DNA from: JAEUUM01 sp038326165 | GTDB lineage: Bacteria > Bacteroidota > Bacteroidia > Chitinophagales > Saprospiraceae | DNA: 39,669 bases | Assembly: GCA_038326165.1 (NCBI GenBank) | Contig: JBBQJT010000034.1 | Location: 1-39,669 of the forward strand | Reading direction: 5' to 3' | In this document: one piece after another, positions 15,970-24,479 of the stretch | Layout: every line of letters begins with the position of its first letter | Numbering within the stretch: position 1 is the stretch's first letter | Notes under the pieces: model-generated | What the model was told of the DNA's origin: nothing | The model's input: the letters and a program-made list of their open reading frames with translations, nothing else | Database searches by the model: none | Program-made: the position numbers and the translations under genes

Positions 15970-18780
15970 ATGAAAATGATATTGTTTAAAAAAGGACTAT
16001 TTGCAGCACTGCTGTTGATCACAGGAACACTAAATTTAAAAGCAAATATGCCAATAGCAGAGCCTTGTTTGTTCTGTGATGCGCCATACACAGCTTTCAT
16101 CACTGAGTTGAAGGCTACCAATTGTGCACTGGAGTTCTACAATTTTGGACAAGCTGGTCAATTCGAAATCGAATACGATACGACTGGATTTATTGTAGGC
16201 ACAGGATTGAAAGTGAAGACACCTCTCAATTCAACCAAATTGACTGGTCTGACTGCAAATACACAATATGATGCCTATGTTAGGTTCTTGTGCGCAAACA
16301 ACGAAGTAAGTGCCGCATTCAAGGTGAGCTTTAAAACACTGTTCACAATAGATGTAGGTGTAAGCGAAATATTCAATCCCGAATCGTCATGTGTCCTAAC
16401 TGAAAATGAAAATATCCATGTTTTAGTGCGTAATTTTGGTGAATCTCCACAATCCCTGATAGATTTGAAATACAGTGTCAACGGACAACCTATCGCCTTG
16501 CCTCCTTTTGTTGATGGTTATTATACAGGTGTATTGAGTACTGATTCAACAGATCAATTTTTCTTCGATACTGGATTTGATTTTTCTGAAATAGGCGAAT
16601 ACCAAATAGCAGCTTGGACTGAACTGGAAAAGGATGATAACATTTCAAATGACACTACCTATTATACTTTGGTGCATGTTCCTACTTTAAATAGCTTGCC
16701 ACAAATATCTGACTTTGAAGAAAATCAAGGTGGTTGGACGTTCCGAAGCCAAGACAATAACGAGATCAATTGGAATTTTGGCAAACCAACAGGGCAAAAC
16801 ATCAACGCAGCAGCTAGCGGAAATAATGCCTTTTACACCAACTTAACCCCAAGTAATAATGGTCAAAATCGGGAAGCTTATCTGGAATCTCCTTGTTTTG
16901 ACTTCAGTAGCCTTACACAAGATCCAGTACTCGCATTTTCAATCAATTTGAATTCCGATTCATATTGGCAGGGAATGGCCTTTGAATCATCGAATGATGG
17001 TGGATTGACATGGGCCAAAGTAGGTAACTTCAATGAGCCAGTATTTTGGTACAACAATGTAAACAACTTTTTTCAACAACCTGTTTGGAATGGCAATTCT
17101 TTGGGCTGGCAATTGGCTGCTAAGAAGTTATTGGGCCTAAAAGGCAAGCCAAATGTAAGACTTCGATTCAAAGCAAGCATGGTATATAATTTTAGCAACT
17201 TGGACGGATTTGCTGTTGATAATATTTCCTTATTTCAACAGATTGATCGCGACGCTGTAGCCGTAACCATCAAGAATCAGAACACCTCTGAATGTGGTAC
17301 TGTTAAGGATAAGCTCCAATTGTCCTTGGTCAATTTAGGAAGTAAATCCATCGTAGGTCCCAATCAAATTACTGCATATTATCAAGTCAATAATGGTCCC
17401 GTAGTTCAGCAGGTCGTCCCTGCTACAACAATTGCTCCTAATGGCAGTTACACCCTGACATTTGCTCAGGATTTTAACAGTTCAAATGCAGGAACATACA
17501 TCATCAAATCTTGGGTTTCATTGTTGAATGACACCAACAATTTCAATGATACCATTACAACAACTATTGTTATCCCTGAAGCGGACTTCCTTCCAATAGT
17601 TCAGGATTTTGAAACTGCCATAGCTCCAGCAAAATGGCAATTACAAGGATTTTTCATTTCAAATTCTCACAACAATACAAGCTTCGTAGCAGGAGCAAAC
17701 ATGTTCCAATTCAGTGCTCCTCAATCAACAATAACCACTTCTAATATTGGACCTCTGGATGGAGGCAACATATTGTCTTTTGACTATCGTTACGTTGATT
17801 ATTTTGCAGGTACTCTTGCCACTAAAGCACAAGCTGTATCATTGGCAGTTCAAGTATCAGAAGATTGTGGTAAAACATATACTACTATATTCAAAGTTGA
17901 TAGTACCAACCACATTCCTTCGGTAAGCTTAAAAAACATTGAAGTTCCATTGGACGCTTTTACTGGAAAAGCTGTTAAATTCAGGATCCTGGGAACTTAT
18001 ACAGGTATCGGAGATTTTTGGTTAGATATTGATAATATCAACATCAACGGCTGTCCTGCTAATTTGGATCCAGCTTCTACCTTGAAATTTGTTGACGCAG
18101 GGTCTTCAGGTACAGGAAGCATCAAAGTTACTCCAAGCAAAGGAACGTCTCCATACACTTATCTGTGGCAAACTGGCAATACAACCAACTCTATTTCAGG
18201 CTTATCAACTGGAAATTATTGCGTAACCATAACTGATAAAAACAATTGTCAGGATGTAGAATGCTATACGATTGAAGAATGTTCACTATCCTTAGGTATA
18301 ACTGGAACAGTAATTCCAAATTCAGAAAATGGCAAAAAAGACGGAAAAATCAACTTGAATCTGCCCGCAGGTGCCTACACATACCTTTGGAGCAATGGTG
18401 CCATAGGTAAAGGAATTCAGTTCTTGGATAAGGGTGATTATTCTGTTACAGTTACCAATGCAACTGGATGCACTCAAATACTTACTTTCTTCGTAAGTCC
18501 CGTCGGAATTCAGGAAATTTCTGATTTGAGCGATTTTACCATTCGACCAAATCCTGTCCAAATAGAGTTTCAGGTTCAATTTACCATTAAAAAACCGACC
18601 GACTTGAAATTGGTTATGAGTGACATGTATGGAAATATGATAAAAGCCAAAGAATACAAAAACATCAGCAATGTCAATGAAACCTTCGATGTTTCATCGT
18701 TGCCTTCTGGAATGTACATCATATCACTGCAAAGTGGTTCACAAATTACAACTCAGAAGTTGTTGGTTCTTTCACGCTAG
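15970..18780 (+). CDS. Large T9SS-secreted surface protein with SprB-like repeats
   Basis: This 936-aa protein has a signal peptide (about 1-26). In order: a fibronectin-III-like segment (about 35-115, ending YDAYVRFLC); two CARDB-like segments (about 120-225 and 430-535) with phrases such as GTYIIKSWVSLLNDTNNFNDT; two jelly-roll/MAM-like segments; two SprB-like repeats (about 700-770, GNYCVTITDKNNCQDVECY, and 775-845, GDYSVTVTNATGC); and a T9SS type A sorting tail (FTIRPNPVQIEFQVQF). It is expected to be anchored at the cell surface; adhesion is a reasonable guess, since SprB repeats occur in gliding adhesins. ATG 15976 (residue 3) is an alternative start. The GH3 gene follows after 28 bp. 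Confidence 0.85.
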   Translation: MKMILFKKGLFAALLLITGTLNLKANMPIAEPCLFCDAPYTAFITELKATNCALEFYNFGQAGQFEIEYDTTGFIVGTGLKVKTPLNSTKLTGLTANTQYDAYVRFLCANNEVSAAFKVSFKTLFTIDVGVSEIFNPESSCVLTENENIHVLVRNFGESPQSLIDLKYSVNGQPIALPPFVDGYYTGVLSTDSTDQFFFDTGFDFSEIGEYQIAAWTELEKDDNISNDTTYYTLVHVPTLNSLPQISDFEENQGGWTFRSQDNNEINWNFGKPTGQNINAAASGNNAFYTNLTPSNNGQNREAYLESPCFDFSSLTQDPVLAFSINLNSDSYWQGMAFESSNDGGLTWAKVGNFNEPVFWYNNVNNFFQQPVWNGNSLGWQLAAKKLLGLKGKPNVRLRFKASMVYNFSNLDGFAVDNISLFQQIDRDAVAVTIKNQNTSECGTVKDKLQLSLVNLGSKSIVGPNQITAYYQVNNGPVVQQVVPATTIAPNGSYTLTFAQDFNSSNAGTYIIKSWVSLLNDTNNFNDTITTTIVIPEADFLPIVQDFETAIAPAKWQLQGFFISNSHNNTSFVAGANMFQFSAPQSTITTSNIGPLDGGNILSFDYRYVDYFAGTLATKAQAVSLAVQVSEDCGKTYTTIFKVDSTNHIPSVSLKNIEVPLDAFTGKAVKFRILGTYTGIGDFWLDIDNININGCPANLDPASTLKFVDAGSSGTGSIKVTPSKGTSPYTYLWQTGNTTNSISGLSTGNYCVTITDKNNCQDVECYTIEECSLSLGITGTVIPNSENGKKDGKINLNLPAGAYTYLWSNGAIGKGIQFLDKGDYSVTVTNATGCTQILTFFVSPVGIQEISDLSDFTIRPNPVQIEFQVQFTIKKPTDLKLVMSDMYGNMIKAKEYKNISNVNETFDVSSLPSGMYIISLQSGSQITTQKLLVLSR

Positions 18781-18808
18781 CAGTATGATTCTATATATAT
18801 TAAAGTAA

Positions 18809-20326
18809 ATGGGTCTTTTTAATGACGTATTTGGTTGGTACTTGAAGCAAAGAATCTCTTCTATTGAGCATTTTATGAAAAATCCAATAGAAGTTCAAGA
18901 AGCTTTACTTCAAAATCTAATCCGTCCCAATATTCACACCAAATTTGGGAAAAAATACGGTTTTTCAGATATTAAGAACTCTAGGCAATTTGCTGAAAAT
19001 GTACCAATTCAGGATTATGACTCCCTAAAGCCCTATATCAATAAAATGATGCATGGTGAAAGTGATGTCCTTTGGAATGGCACTGTAAAATGGTATTCCA
19101 AATCATCTGGAACAACCAGTGACAAATCTAAATTTATCCCTGTTACAGCTCAAAATTTAAAGGATTGTCATTTGCGAGGATCCTGGGATTCCTTGACCAT
19201 GTTGTATAATAACAAGGAAAATTCAGATATATTTAGCGGGAAGAATCTGGTAATGGGTGGTTCTTTAAGCAACTTTAGTGAGTTCCCAAAATCTCAAATC
19301 GGAGATGTATCCGCCATCATGCTATACAATATGCCTTCCTATATTCGTCAATTTTATGCTCCAAGCCTGGATATTGGACTAATGAGTGAATGGGAACAAA
19401 AAATTGAGTTGATGGCCCAACAAACCAAAGATCAGAATATAATTATGATAGGTGGGGTACCTACATGGACAGTAGTTTTGTTTAGAAGATTGTTGGAAAT
19501 TACTGGCGCTTCATCAATACTTGAGGTTTGGCCTAATTTTCAGACCTACATACACGGCGGCGTAAGTTTTACTCCTTACAGAGATCAATTTAAGGATTTC
19601 TTACCTTCCGGAAGTATCAACTATCTTGAAATATATAATGCTTCGGAAGGGTATTTTGCCATTCAGAATGATCTCAACAATAATGACTTGCTATTGTTGC
19701 TGAATAATGGAATGTACTTTGAATTCCTGCCAATGGACGAATGGGAAAGTGATGATCCCAAGGCAGTTCCACTCGCAGAAGTTGAAAAAGGAAAAAACTA
19801 TGCGCTCATTGTCAGTACCAACAGTGGCTTATGGAGATACATGCCTGGCGACACCGTTATTTTTACGGAAACATTTCCATTCAAGATAATAGTATCGGGC
19901 CGGACAAAGCAGTTTGTGAATGCCTTTGGAGAAGAAGTTATAGTGTGCAATACAGATACTGCATTGGCCTTAACTTGTCAGGAATTTGATGCAGTCGTGA
20001 CCGAATATATAGTGGCACCCATTTATTTTACGGGCTCTGGAAAGGCTGGTCACGAGTGGCTGATTGAGTTTGAAAAGGAACCTCAGGATTTAGATGCTTT
20101 TTCAAAAAAATTGGATAAAAACCTCCAAGGTACCAATAGTGATTACGAAGCAAAAAGATATAGAGATCTTGCGTTGGTAAATCTGGCTATGCATAATCTT
20201 CCAAAGGGCAGCTTTCACAATTGGATGAAAAAAAGAGGGAAATTGGGCGGTCAAAATAAAGTGCCAAGACTAGCTAATCATAGAACTTATCTTGAGGAGA
20301 TTCTCGAATTCGCTAAACCAATCTGA
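18809..20326 (+). CDS. GH3 family acyl-adenylate-forming protein
   Basis: This 505-aa protein belongs to the GH3 family (plant auxin-responsive GH3-like). Visible features are the P-loop-like SSGTTSDKSKFIP (about 95-107) that holds ATP, a central SEGYFAIQND segment, GLWRYMPGDTV, and SGRTKQFVNAFGEE. The plant enzymes adenylate carboxylic acids and transfer them to amino acids. The bacterial acid and amine are unknown. There is no signal peptide, so it acts in the cytoplasm. Length is slightly below plant members. Its stop codon is 2 bp before a TTG-start gene, suggesting co-translation. Close Bacteroidota GH3 genes are common but uncharacterised. Confidence 0.85.
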   Translation: MGLFNDVFGWYLKQRISSIEHFMKNPIEVQEALLQNLIRPNIHTKFGKKYGFSDIKNSRQFAENVPIQDYDSLKPYINKMMHGESDVLWNGTVKWYSKSSGTTSDKSKFIPVTAQNLKDCHLRGSWDSLTMLYNNKENSDIFSGKNLVMGGSLSNFSEFPKSQIGDVSAIMLYNMPSYIRQFYAPSLDIGLMSEWEQKIELMAQQTKDQNIIMIGGVPTWTVVLFRRLLEITGASSILEVWPNFQTYIHGGVSFTPYRDQFKDFLPSGSINYLEIYNASEGYFAIQNDLNNNDLLLLLNNGMYFEFLPMDEWESDDPKAVPLAEVEKGKNYALIVSTNSGLWRYMPGDTVIFTETFPFKIIVSGRTKQFVNAFGEEVIVCNTDTALALTCQEFDAVVTEYIVAPIYFTGSGKAGHEWLIEFEKEPQDLDAFSKKLDKNLQGTNSDYEAKRYRDLALVNLAMHNLPKGSFHNWMKKRGKLGGQNKVPRLANHRTYLEEILEFAKPI

Positions 20327-20328
20327 TA

Positions 20329-20658
20329 TTGTCAAATAAAATTGAAAAAGCATTACTAATCAATTTAGCTGATGAATTGGAGTTATCCATTCCTGAAACC
20401 CTTGAACAAGAAGAGGTTTTGCAAATAATTTCATCTAGAATTGCAGAATTAATGGAGGAAGGTCGCATGGAATTCCTCCTCCATTTGATGTATAGACATG
20501 ATGTTAAAGAGCAAGATATACTGAATGTGCTGAATCCCAAAACAATGGGAATGCCCAATGAAATGATTGCAAGTTTGTTGATCGAAAGATTCAAGAAGAA
20601 GCAAGAAACTCGCCTCCAGTACAAAACTCCTCCAGTTAAGGATTGGTTGAAATTCTAA
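20329..20658 (+). CDS. Hypothetical 109-aa helical protein coupled to GH3 gene
   Basis: No family is recognised. The frame has no ATG before residue 42. The only usable start near the GH3 stop is TTG 20329; an in-frame stop lies at 20314-20316. The protein is charged and predicted helical throughout (ELELSIPETLEQEEVLQII, then LLIERFKKKQETRLQY), without Cys, signal or membrane segments. MEFLLHLMYRHDVKEQDI is the most conserved-looking part. The 2-bp gap after GH3 argues for coupled translation and a related role. The coding frame extends over its full length and is not contradicted by an antisense gene, so I regard it as real. Confidence 0.65.
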   Translation: MSNKIEKALLINLADELELSIPETLEQEEVLQIISSRIAELMEEGRMEFLLHLMYRHDVKEQDILNVLNPKTMGMPNEMIASLLIERFKKKQETRLQYKTPPVKDWLKF

Positions 20659-20662
20659 ACCA

Positions 20663-21637
20663 CTATTTCAACAAACTTGGACATTTTACCAATTCGGTTT
20701 TTCCACCAAAATTCAGAGCGTAGGAGAATCCAGGCTGTAGCGCATATCCACCAATTACTCCATCTTTCCGCGCAGCAATAAAACCAATTTGTATGTCCTT
20801 GTAGTTCTTGTAATTGCGTTTGATTCTTCCCACTGCCTCTTGACAAGCCTTATCGGGTGGATAGCCTTGACGCATCAGCTCAACAATTAAAAAAGAACCG
20901 CAAATCCTTATCACCGCTTCACCAAGGCCCGTAGCTGTAGCTGCCCCAATTTCATTGTCAACAAAAAGCCCTGCTCCGATGATTGGACTATCGCCAACCC
21001 TGCCCCGCATTTTATAGGATAAGCCACTGGTGGTGCAAGCCCCTGCAAAATCTCCGTTTTTATCCTGAACAATCATACCGATTGTATCGTGAACCTCTGA
21101 ATTGATTTTAGGTTTGTATTCAGATGTTTTTAACCATTCTTCGTATGCCTTTTTGGCGTGTGGGCTCAAAACTTGTGGCTCAAGCAATACACCTTGACTT
21201 ACTGCAAATTGTTGAGCTCCCTCTCCTACCAAATATACATGTGGTGTTCTTTCCATGACCATCCTAGCTACAGAAATAGGATGTTTGACTCTTTCCAAAG
21301 CACAAACGGCTCCAGCTTGACCTTTACTATCCATTATTGAAGCATCCAAAGTAACTTTACCCTCGCGATCAGGATAGGCAGATAAGCCTACAGATGTACT
21401 TTCAGGATCTGCTTCAGAAACCTTAACACCAGCTTCTACTGCATCCAAAGCATTACCTCCAGGACCAATAATATTCCAAGCACCTTCATTGGCAATCATT
21501 CCAAATGGCCACGTGCTCAAGACAATTCCTGACTTGTTGGCTTTTGGTGGTACTAAAGATTGGAATATACTTGGCTTGATAAATCCAATTCCTGCGCCCG
21601 CAGCACCAAATTTTAAAAATCCTCTTCTGTTTTTCAT
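20663..21637 (-). CDS. N4-(beta-N-acetylglucosaminyl)-L-asparaginase (glycosylasparaginase)
   Basis: This 324-aa N-terminal-nucleophile hydrolase cleaves the Asn-GlcNAc bond of glycoprotein fragments. The self-cleavage site is in SEVHDTIGMI, between Asp184 and the nucleophile Thr185, as in the Flavobacterium (Elizabethkingia) enzyme. Substrate-binding motifs GRVGDSPIIGAG and ATGLGE follow. The N-terminus (NRRGFLKFGAAGAGIGF) is a Tat-type signal with twin Arg, so export as a folded protein is predicted. The gene converges on the GH3-coupled gene with only 4 bp between stop codons. A role in glycopeptide scavenging fits with the exported peptidase and mannosidase nearby, but that link is inference. 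Confidence 0.92.
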   Translation of the reverse strand: MKNRRGFLKFGAAGAGIGFIKPSIFQSLVPPKANKSGIVLSTWPFGMIANEGAWNIIGPGGNALDAVEAGVKVSEADPESTSVGLSAYPDREGKVTLDASIMDSKGQAGAVCALERVKHPISVARMVMERTPHVYLVGEGAQQFAVSQGVLLEPQVLSPHAKKAYEEWLKTSEYKPKINSEVHDTIGMIVQDKNGDFAGACTTSGLSYKMRGRVGDSPIIGAGLFVDNEIGAATATGLGEAVIRICGSFLIVELMRQGYPPDKACQEAVGRIKRNYKNYKDIQIGFIAARKDGVIGGYALQPGFSYALNFGGKTELVKCPSLLK

Positions 21638-21870
21638 TTCATGAAATAAGTTATGCCCAAATATCTATTAATTTTTGGACAATTTTATCTCTGCTTCTGT
21701 TCATTGCTATTATTTCAACCGCTTTCAAGTAAAACAATGGAATAAGTTTAGTTTTTTGTTTTTTCATGCACAAAATTACTCCTCCTAATATTAAAAATTA
21801 TTACCTTACAGATAATCTTCTTTTTACAATACAAAATGTATCGTAACTTCATTTTGTAAATCTACTATCT

Positions 21871-22722
21871 ATGTTAACTTTCAAACCTGTTGACAGAAAA
21901 ACAAACCTAACCAGGGAAACATTTCGGAAAGAGTATCTGAATGTCTCAAAACCTGTAATATTTACTGATCTCATGAATGATTGGCCTGCCAAACACAAGT
22001 GGAAAATTGAATATTTGAAGGAACAATATGGCAATTTACGCGTGCCAATCTATTCAGCCAAATCCTCAAAGGCGGGCAATAATTATATGGAACCAGATAT
22101 GGAATTGGATTTTAAAGAATACCTTGAAATGCTTGAAGCAGGGCCTATGCAATACAGGATATTCCTTTTCAATATTTTTAAGCATATTCCGGAAATGTGC
22201 GAAGATTTTAGTTTGCCTCAAATAATGGATGGTTGGGTCAAAGGCTTTCCATTTATGTTTTTTGGTGGAGCAGGTTGTAAGGTTGCACTTCATTATGATA
22301 TAGATTTATCACATGTGTTCCTGAATCAATTTCAGGGCAGAAAAAGAATCGTGCTTTTTGCTCCTGAGGATTCTGACAAAATTTATCACTTACCATTTAC
22401 AGTAGCCAGCTATGTTGATATCAACAATCCTGATTACGAAACATATCCAGCCTTGAACTCGGTGGTAGGTTATGAGTGTGTACTTAACCCAGGTGAGACT
22501 ATCTTCATGCCTTCAGGTTATTGGCATTATATTGAATACTTGGATGGTGGATACAGCATGGCGCTCAGGTCAAACGATTCAGTGGTTACACAGTTAAAGG
22601 GTATGTTCAATATAGCTCGTCACTATGTTGTGGATAAACCATTGAATAAAGTGATGGGACAACAATGGCGTGAGATAAAAGAAAACATGGCCCAAAACAG
22701 AGCTTCTAAGTATATCCACTAG
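21871..22722 (+). CDS. Cupin-like/JmjC-type Fe(II) 2-oxoglutarate oxygenase
   Basis: This 283-aa protein matches the cupin_8/FIH-like JmjC group. The metal triad is His141 and Asp143 (ALHYDIDLSHVF) with His219 (SGYWHYIEY). Lys159 (GRKRIVLF) sits where FIH-type enzymes bind 2-oxoglutarate. NDWPAKHKW near residue 36-45 is also typical. Known relatives hydroxylate protein side chains or tRNA; the target here is unknown. There is no signal peptide. The gene starts a plus-strand run, divergent from the asparaginase across 233 bp in which I see no certain promoter. Confidence 0.85.
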   Translation: MLTFKPVDRKTNLTRETFRKEYLNVSKPVIFTDLMNDWPAKHKWKIEYLKEQYGNLRVPIYSAKSSKAGNNYMEPDMELDFKEYLEMLEAGPMQYRIFLFNIFKHIPEMCEDFSLPQIMDGWVKGFPFMFFGGAGCKVALHYDIDLSHVFLNQFQGRKRIVLFAPEDSDKIYHLPFTVASYVDINNPDYETYPALNSVVGYECVLNPGETIFMPSGYWHYIEYLDGGYSMALRSNDSVVTQLKGMFNIARHYVVDKPLNKVMGQQWREIKENMAQNRASKYIH

Positions 22723-22797
22723 AACGCCTCAAAGTATTTCATCAATATTCTTTTGGCTTAATCCCTATCTTCGTGGCAATATCTTGATTGATTTTAC

Positions 22798-24447
22798 ATG
22801 AAATACTGGATTATATTTTTCACAACACTTACCGCCTCCTTTGCCAAAGGTCAATCTTTACCCATTCCTACACATTCTCCTTTCGCAAATGAAATAGAGC
22901 GCTCAGTTATCTTATTAAGACCTGAACAAATTCATAGTTCTGTGAAGCCATTAAAATTGAATGATGCTTTACTGCTGCAAACTGCAAAAGACAGTCTGAA
23001 TAATTTTACAAAAACTGAACAACACCTCAGCCGAAATCAAGCCTCAACTCTTGCAGCCCTTAAAACCACCGATGGCTCAAAATCTCTCCATCGCAAATGG
23101 CTATACAGCAATCCTGCATACCTCTATCATCATCAAGGTACTGAACATTTCATCACAGTCAATCCATTGTTTCAATTTGATTATGGCAAATCAGGCAATG
23201 AAAATTTACTTCAAAACAACAGAGGACTTGAAATGAATATTGGCATAGATAATAAAGTGTTTATTTATACATCCATACTTGAATCTCAGGTGGGTTTTCC
23301 TGATTTTATAACAGATAGAACAGAGCGATTCAGAGCGATACCCGGCAACGGATTTTACAAAAATTATTCCAGCAAGATTTTTAAAATCAATAATGGCTAC
23401 GATTTTAACAATGCTCAGGGTATTATCTCCGCATCAATAAGCAAACACATTGGATTCCAATTTGGCTATGGAAAAAATGTTATTGGCGACGGCATTCGGT
23501 CCATGTTTTTATCTGACTATTCCAATAATTACCTGCACCTAAAACTGAATACCAGATTTTGGAAATTTCATTATCAAAATATTTTTGGCGAACTTCAGGC
23601 TCAAGGATCACGAGACGATATTGGTGACGAACTCATACCACGGAAATATTTTTCGGCGCACTATTTAAGCTTTAAACCCAACAAAGCATGGCGATTTGGT
23701 TTGTATGAAACGGTGGTTTTTTCGCGTCGGGACCATTTTGATTTCGCATACATGAATCCAGTTATACTTTTCCGCACCGTTGAGGGAATGTTGGGCAGCC
23801 CAGATAATGTGTTGTTGGGTTTGGATGTCTCATGGCAACCCCTCAATGGACTACAATTTTATGGTCAATGTGTGCTGGATGAGTTCATTTTTAAAGAACT
23901 ATTTTTGGAGCGAAGAAATTGGTGGGGCAACAAATATGCGCTTCAAACTGGCATAAAATACCTGAACGCCTTTGGAGTAAATCGTTTGGACTTACAAGTA
24001 GAGGCCAACGCCATCAGGCCTTACACTTACACGCACAATGATTCAACCGCCAATTATACCAATTACAATCAGCCTTTGGCACATCCTCTGGGAGCGAATC
24101 TCATTGAATTTATTGGAACCATTTCATATAGACCCATTCCCAAGTTACACATTAGAGCATGGGGACAAAAATATGCACAAGGCCTGGATAGCAATGGTTT
24201 GAATTATGGTGAAAATATTTTAACAGAATCCGACAGTAGAATATCCGAGTACAATAACAACTGGCTTCAGGGCAACAGAACCAATGTTAATCGTTTGACA
24301 TTGGCATTGGATTATGAAATTTGGCCACAGATTTATCTGAATGCTCAATATACTTACAGAAACCAACAACAATTTGGGTCCAAGAATACTTCTTTCTACA
24401 CAGTGGGTCTTTTGGTTAATTCTTGGTTTAGACCACAATTACTCTAA
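22798..24447 (+). CDS. RemB/Wzi-like outer-membrane beta-barrel protein
   Basis: This 549-aa protein starts with a signal peptide (MKYWIIFFTTLTASFAKGQ). From about residue 100 it shows alternating amphipathic strands ending in aromatic residues, typical of a large outer-membrane barrel, and it ends in a strand (FYTVGLLVNSWFRPQLL). Phrases such as FGYGKNVIGDGIRSMFLSDYSNNY and PNKAWRFGLYETVVFSRRD resemble Bacteroidota proteins annotated as gliding protein RemB or capsule-assembly Wzi family. Wzi proteins bind exopolysaccharide at the outer membrane. No other gliding or capsule gene is adjacent, so the assignment rests on sequence resemblance alone. Confidence 0.6.
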   Translation: MKYWIIFFTTLTASFAKGQSLPIPTHSPFANEIERSVILLRPEQIHSSVKPLKLNDALLLQTAKDSLNNFTKTEQHLSRNQASTLAALKTTDGSKSLHRKWLYSNPAYLYHHQGTEHFITVNPLFQFDYGKSGNENLLQNNRGLEMNIGIDNKVFIYTSILESQVGFPDFITDRTERFRAIPGNGFYKNYSSKIFKINNGYDFNNAQGIISASISKHIGFQFGYGKNVIGDGIRSMFLSDYSNNYLHLKLNTRFWKFHYQNIFGELQAQGSRDDIGDELIPRKYFSAHYLSFKPNKAWRFGLYETVVFSRRDHFDFAYMNPVILFRTVEGMLGSPDNVLLGLDVSWQPLNGLQFYGQCVLDEFIFKELFLERRNWWGNKYALQTGIKYLNAFGVNRLDLQVEANAIRPYTYTHNDSTANYTNYNQPLAHPLGANLIEFIGTISYRPIPKLHIRAWGQKYAQGLDSNGLNYGENILTESDSRISEYNNNWLQGNRTNVNRLTLALDYEIWPQIYLNAQYTYRNQQQFGSKNTSFYTVGLLVNSWFRPQLL

Positions 24448-24466
24448 ATTAGGTATTGCTTAGTCC

Positions 24467-24474
24467 TATCTTTG
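24467..24474 (+). promoter_or_regulatory. -7 box close to metH start (TATCTTTG)
   Basis: An exact TAnnTTTG box ends 5 bp before ATG 24480. Initiation about 6 nt after the box would fall at or very near the A of the start codon, predicting a leaderless or nearly leaderless mRNA. The -33 TTG is not well conserved. Confidence 0.5.
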
Positions 24475-24479
24475 CATTC

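Noticed and set aside
15840..16121. 93-codon minus-strand frame over the start of the T9SS surface protein
   Set aside because: It overlaps the signal peptide region of a well-supported gene and shows no domain or coding character.
24448..24479. Cobalamin riboswitch before metH
   Set aside because: Only 32 bp separate the upstream stop from ATG 24480, and no B12-box-like sequence is seen.
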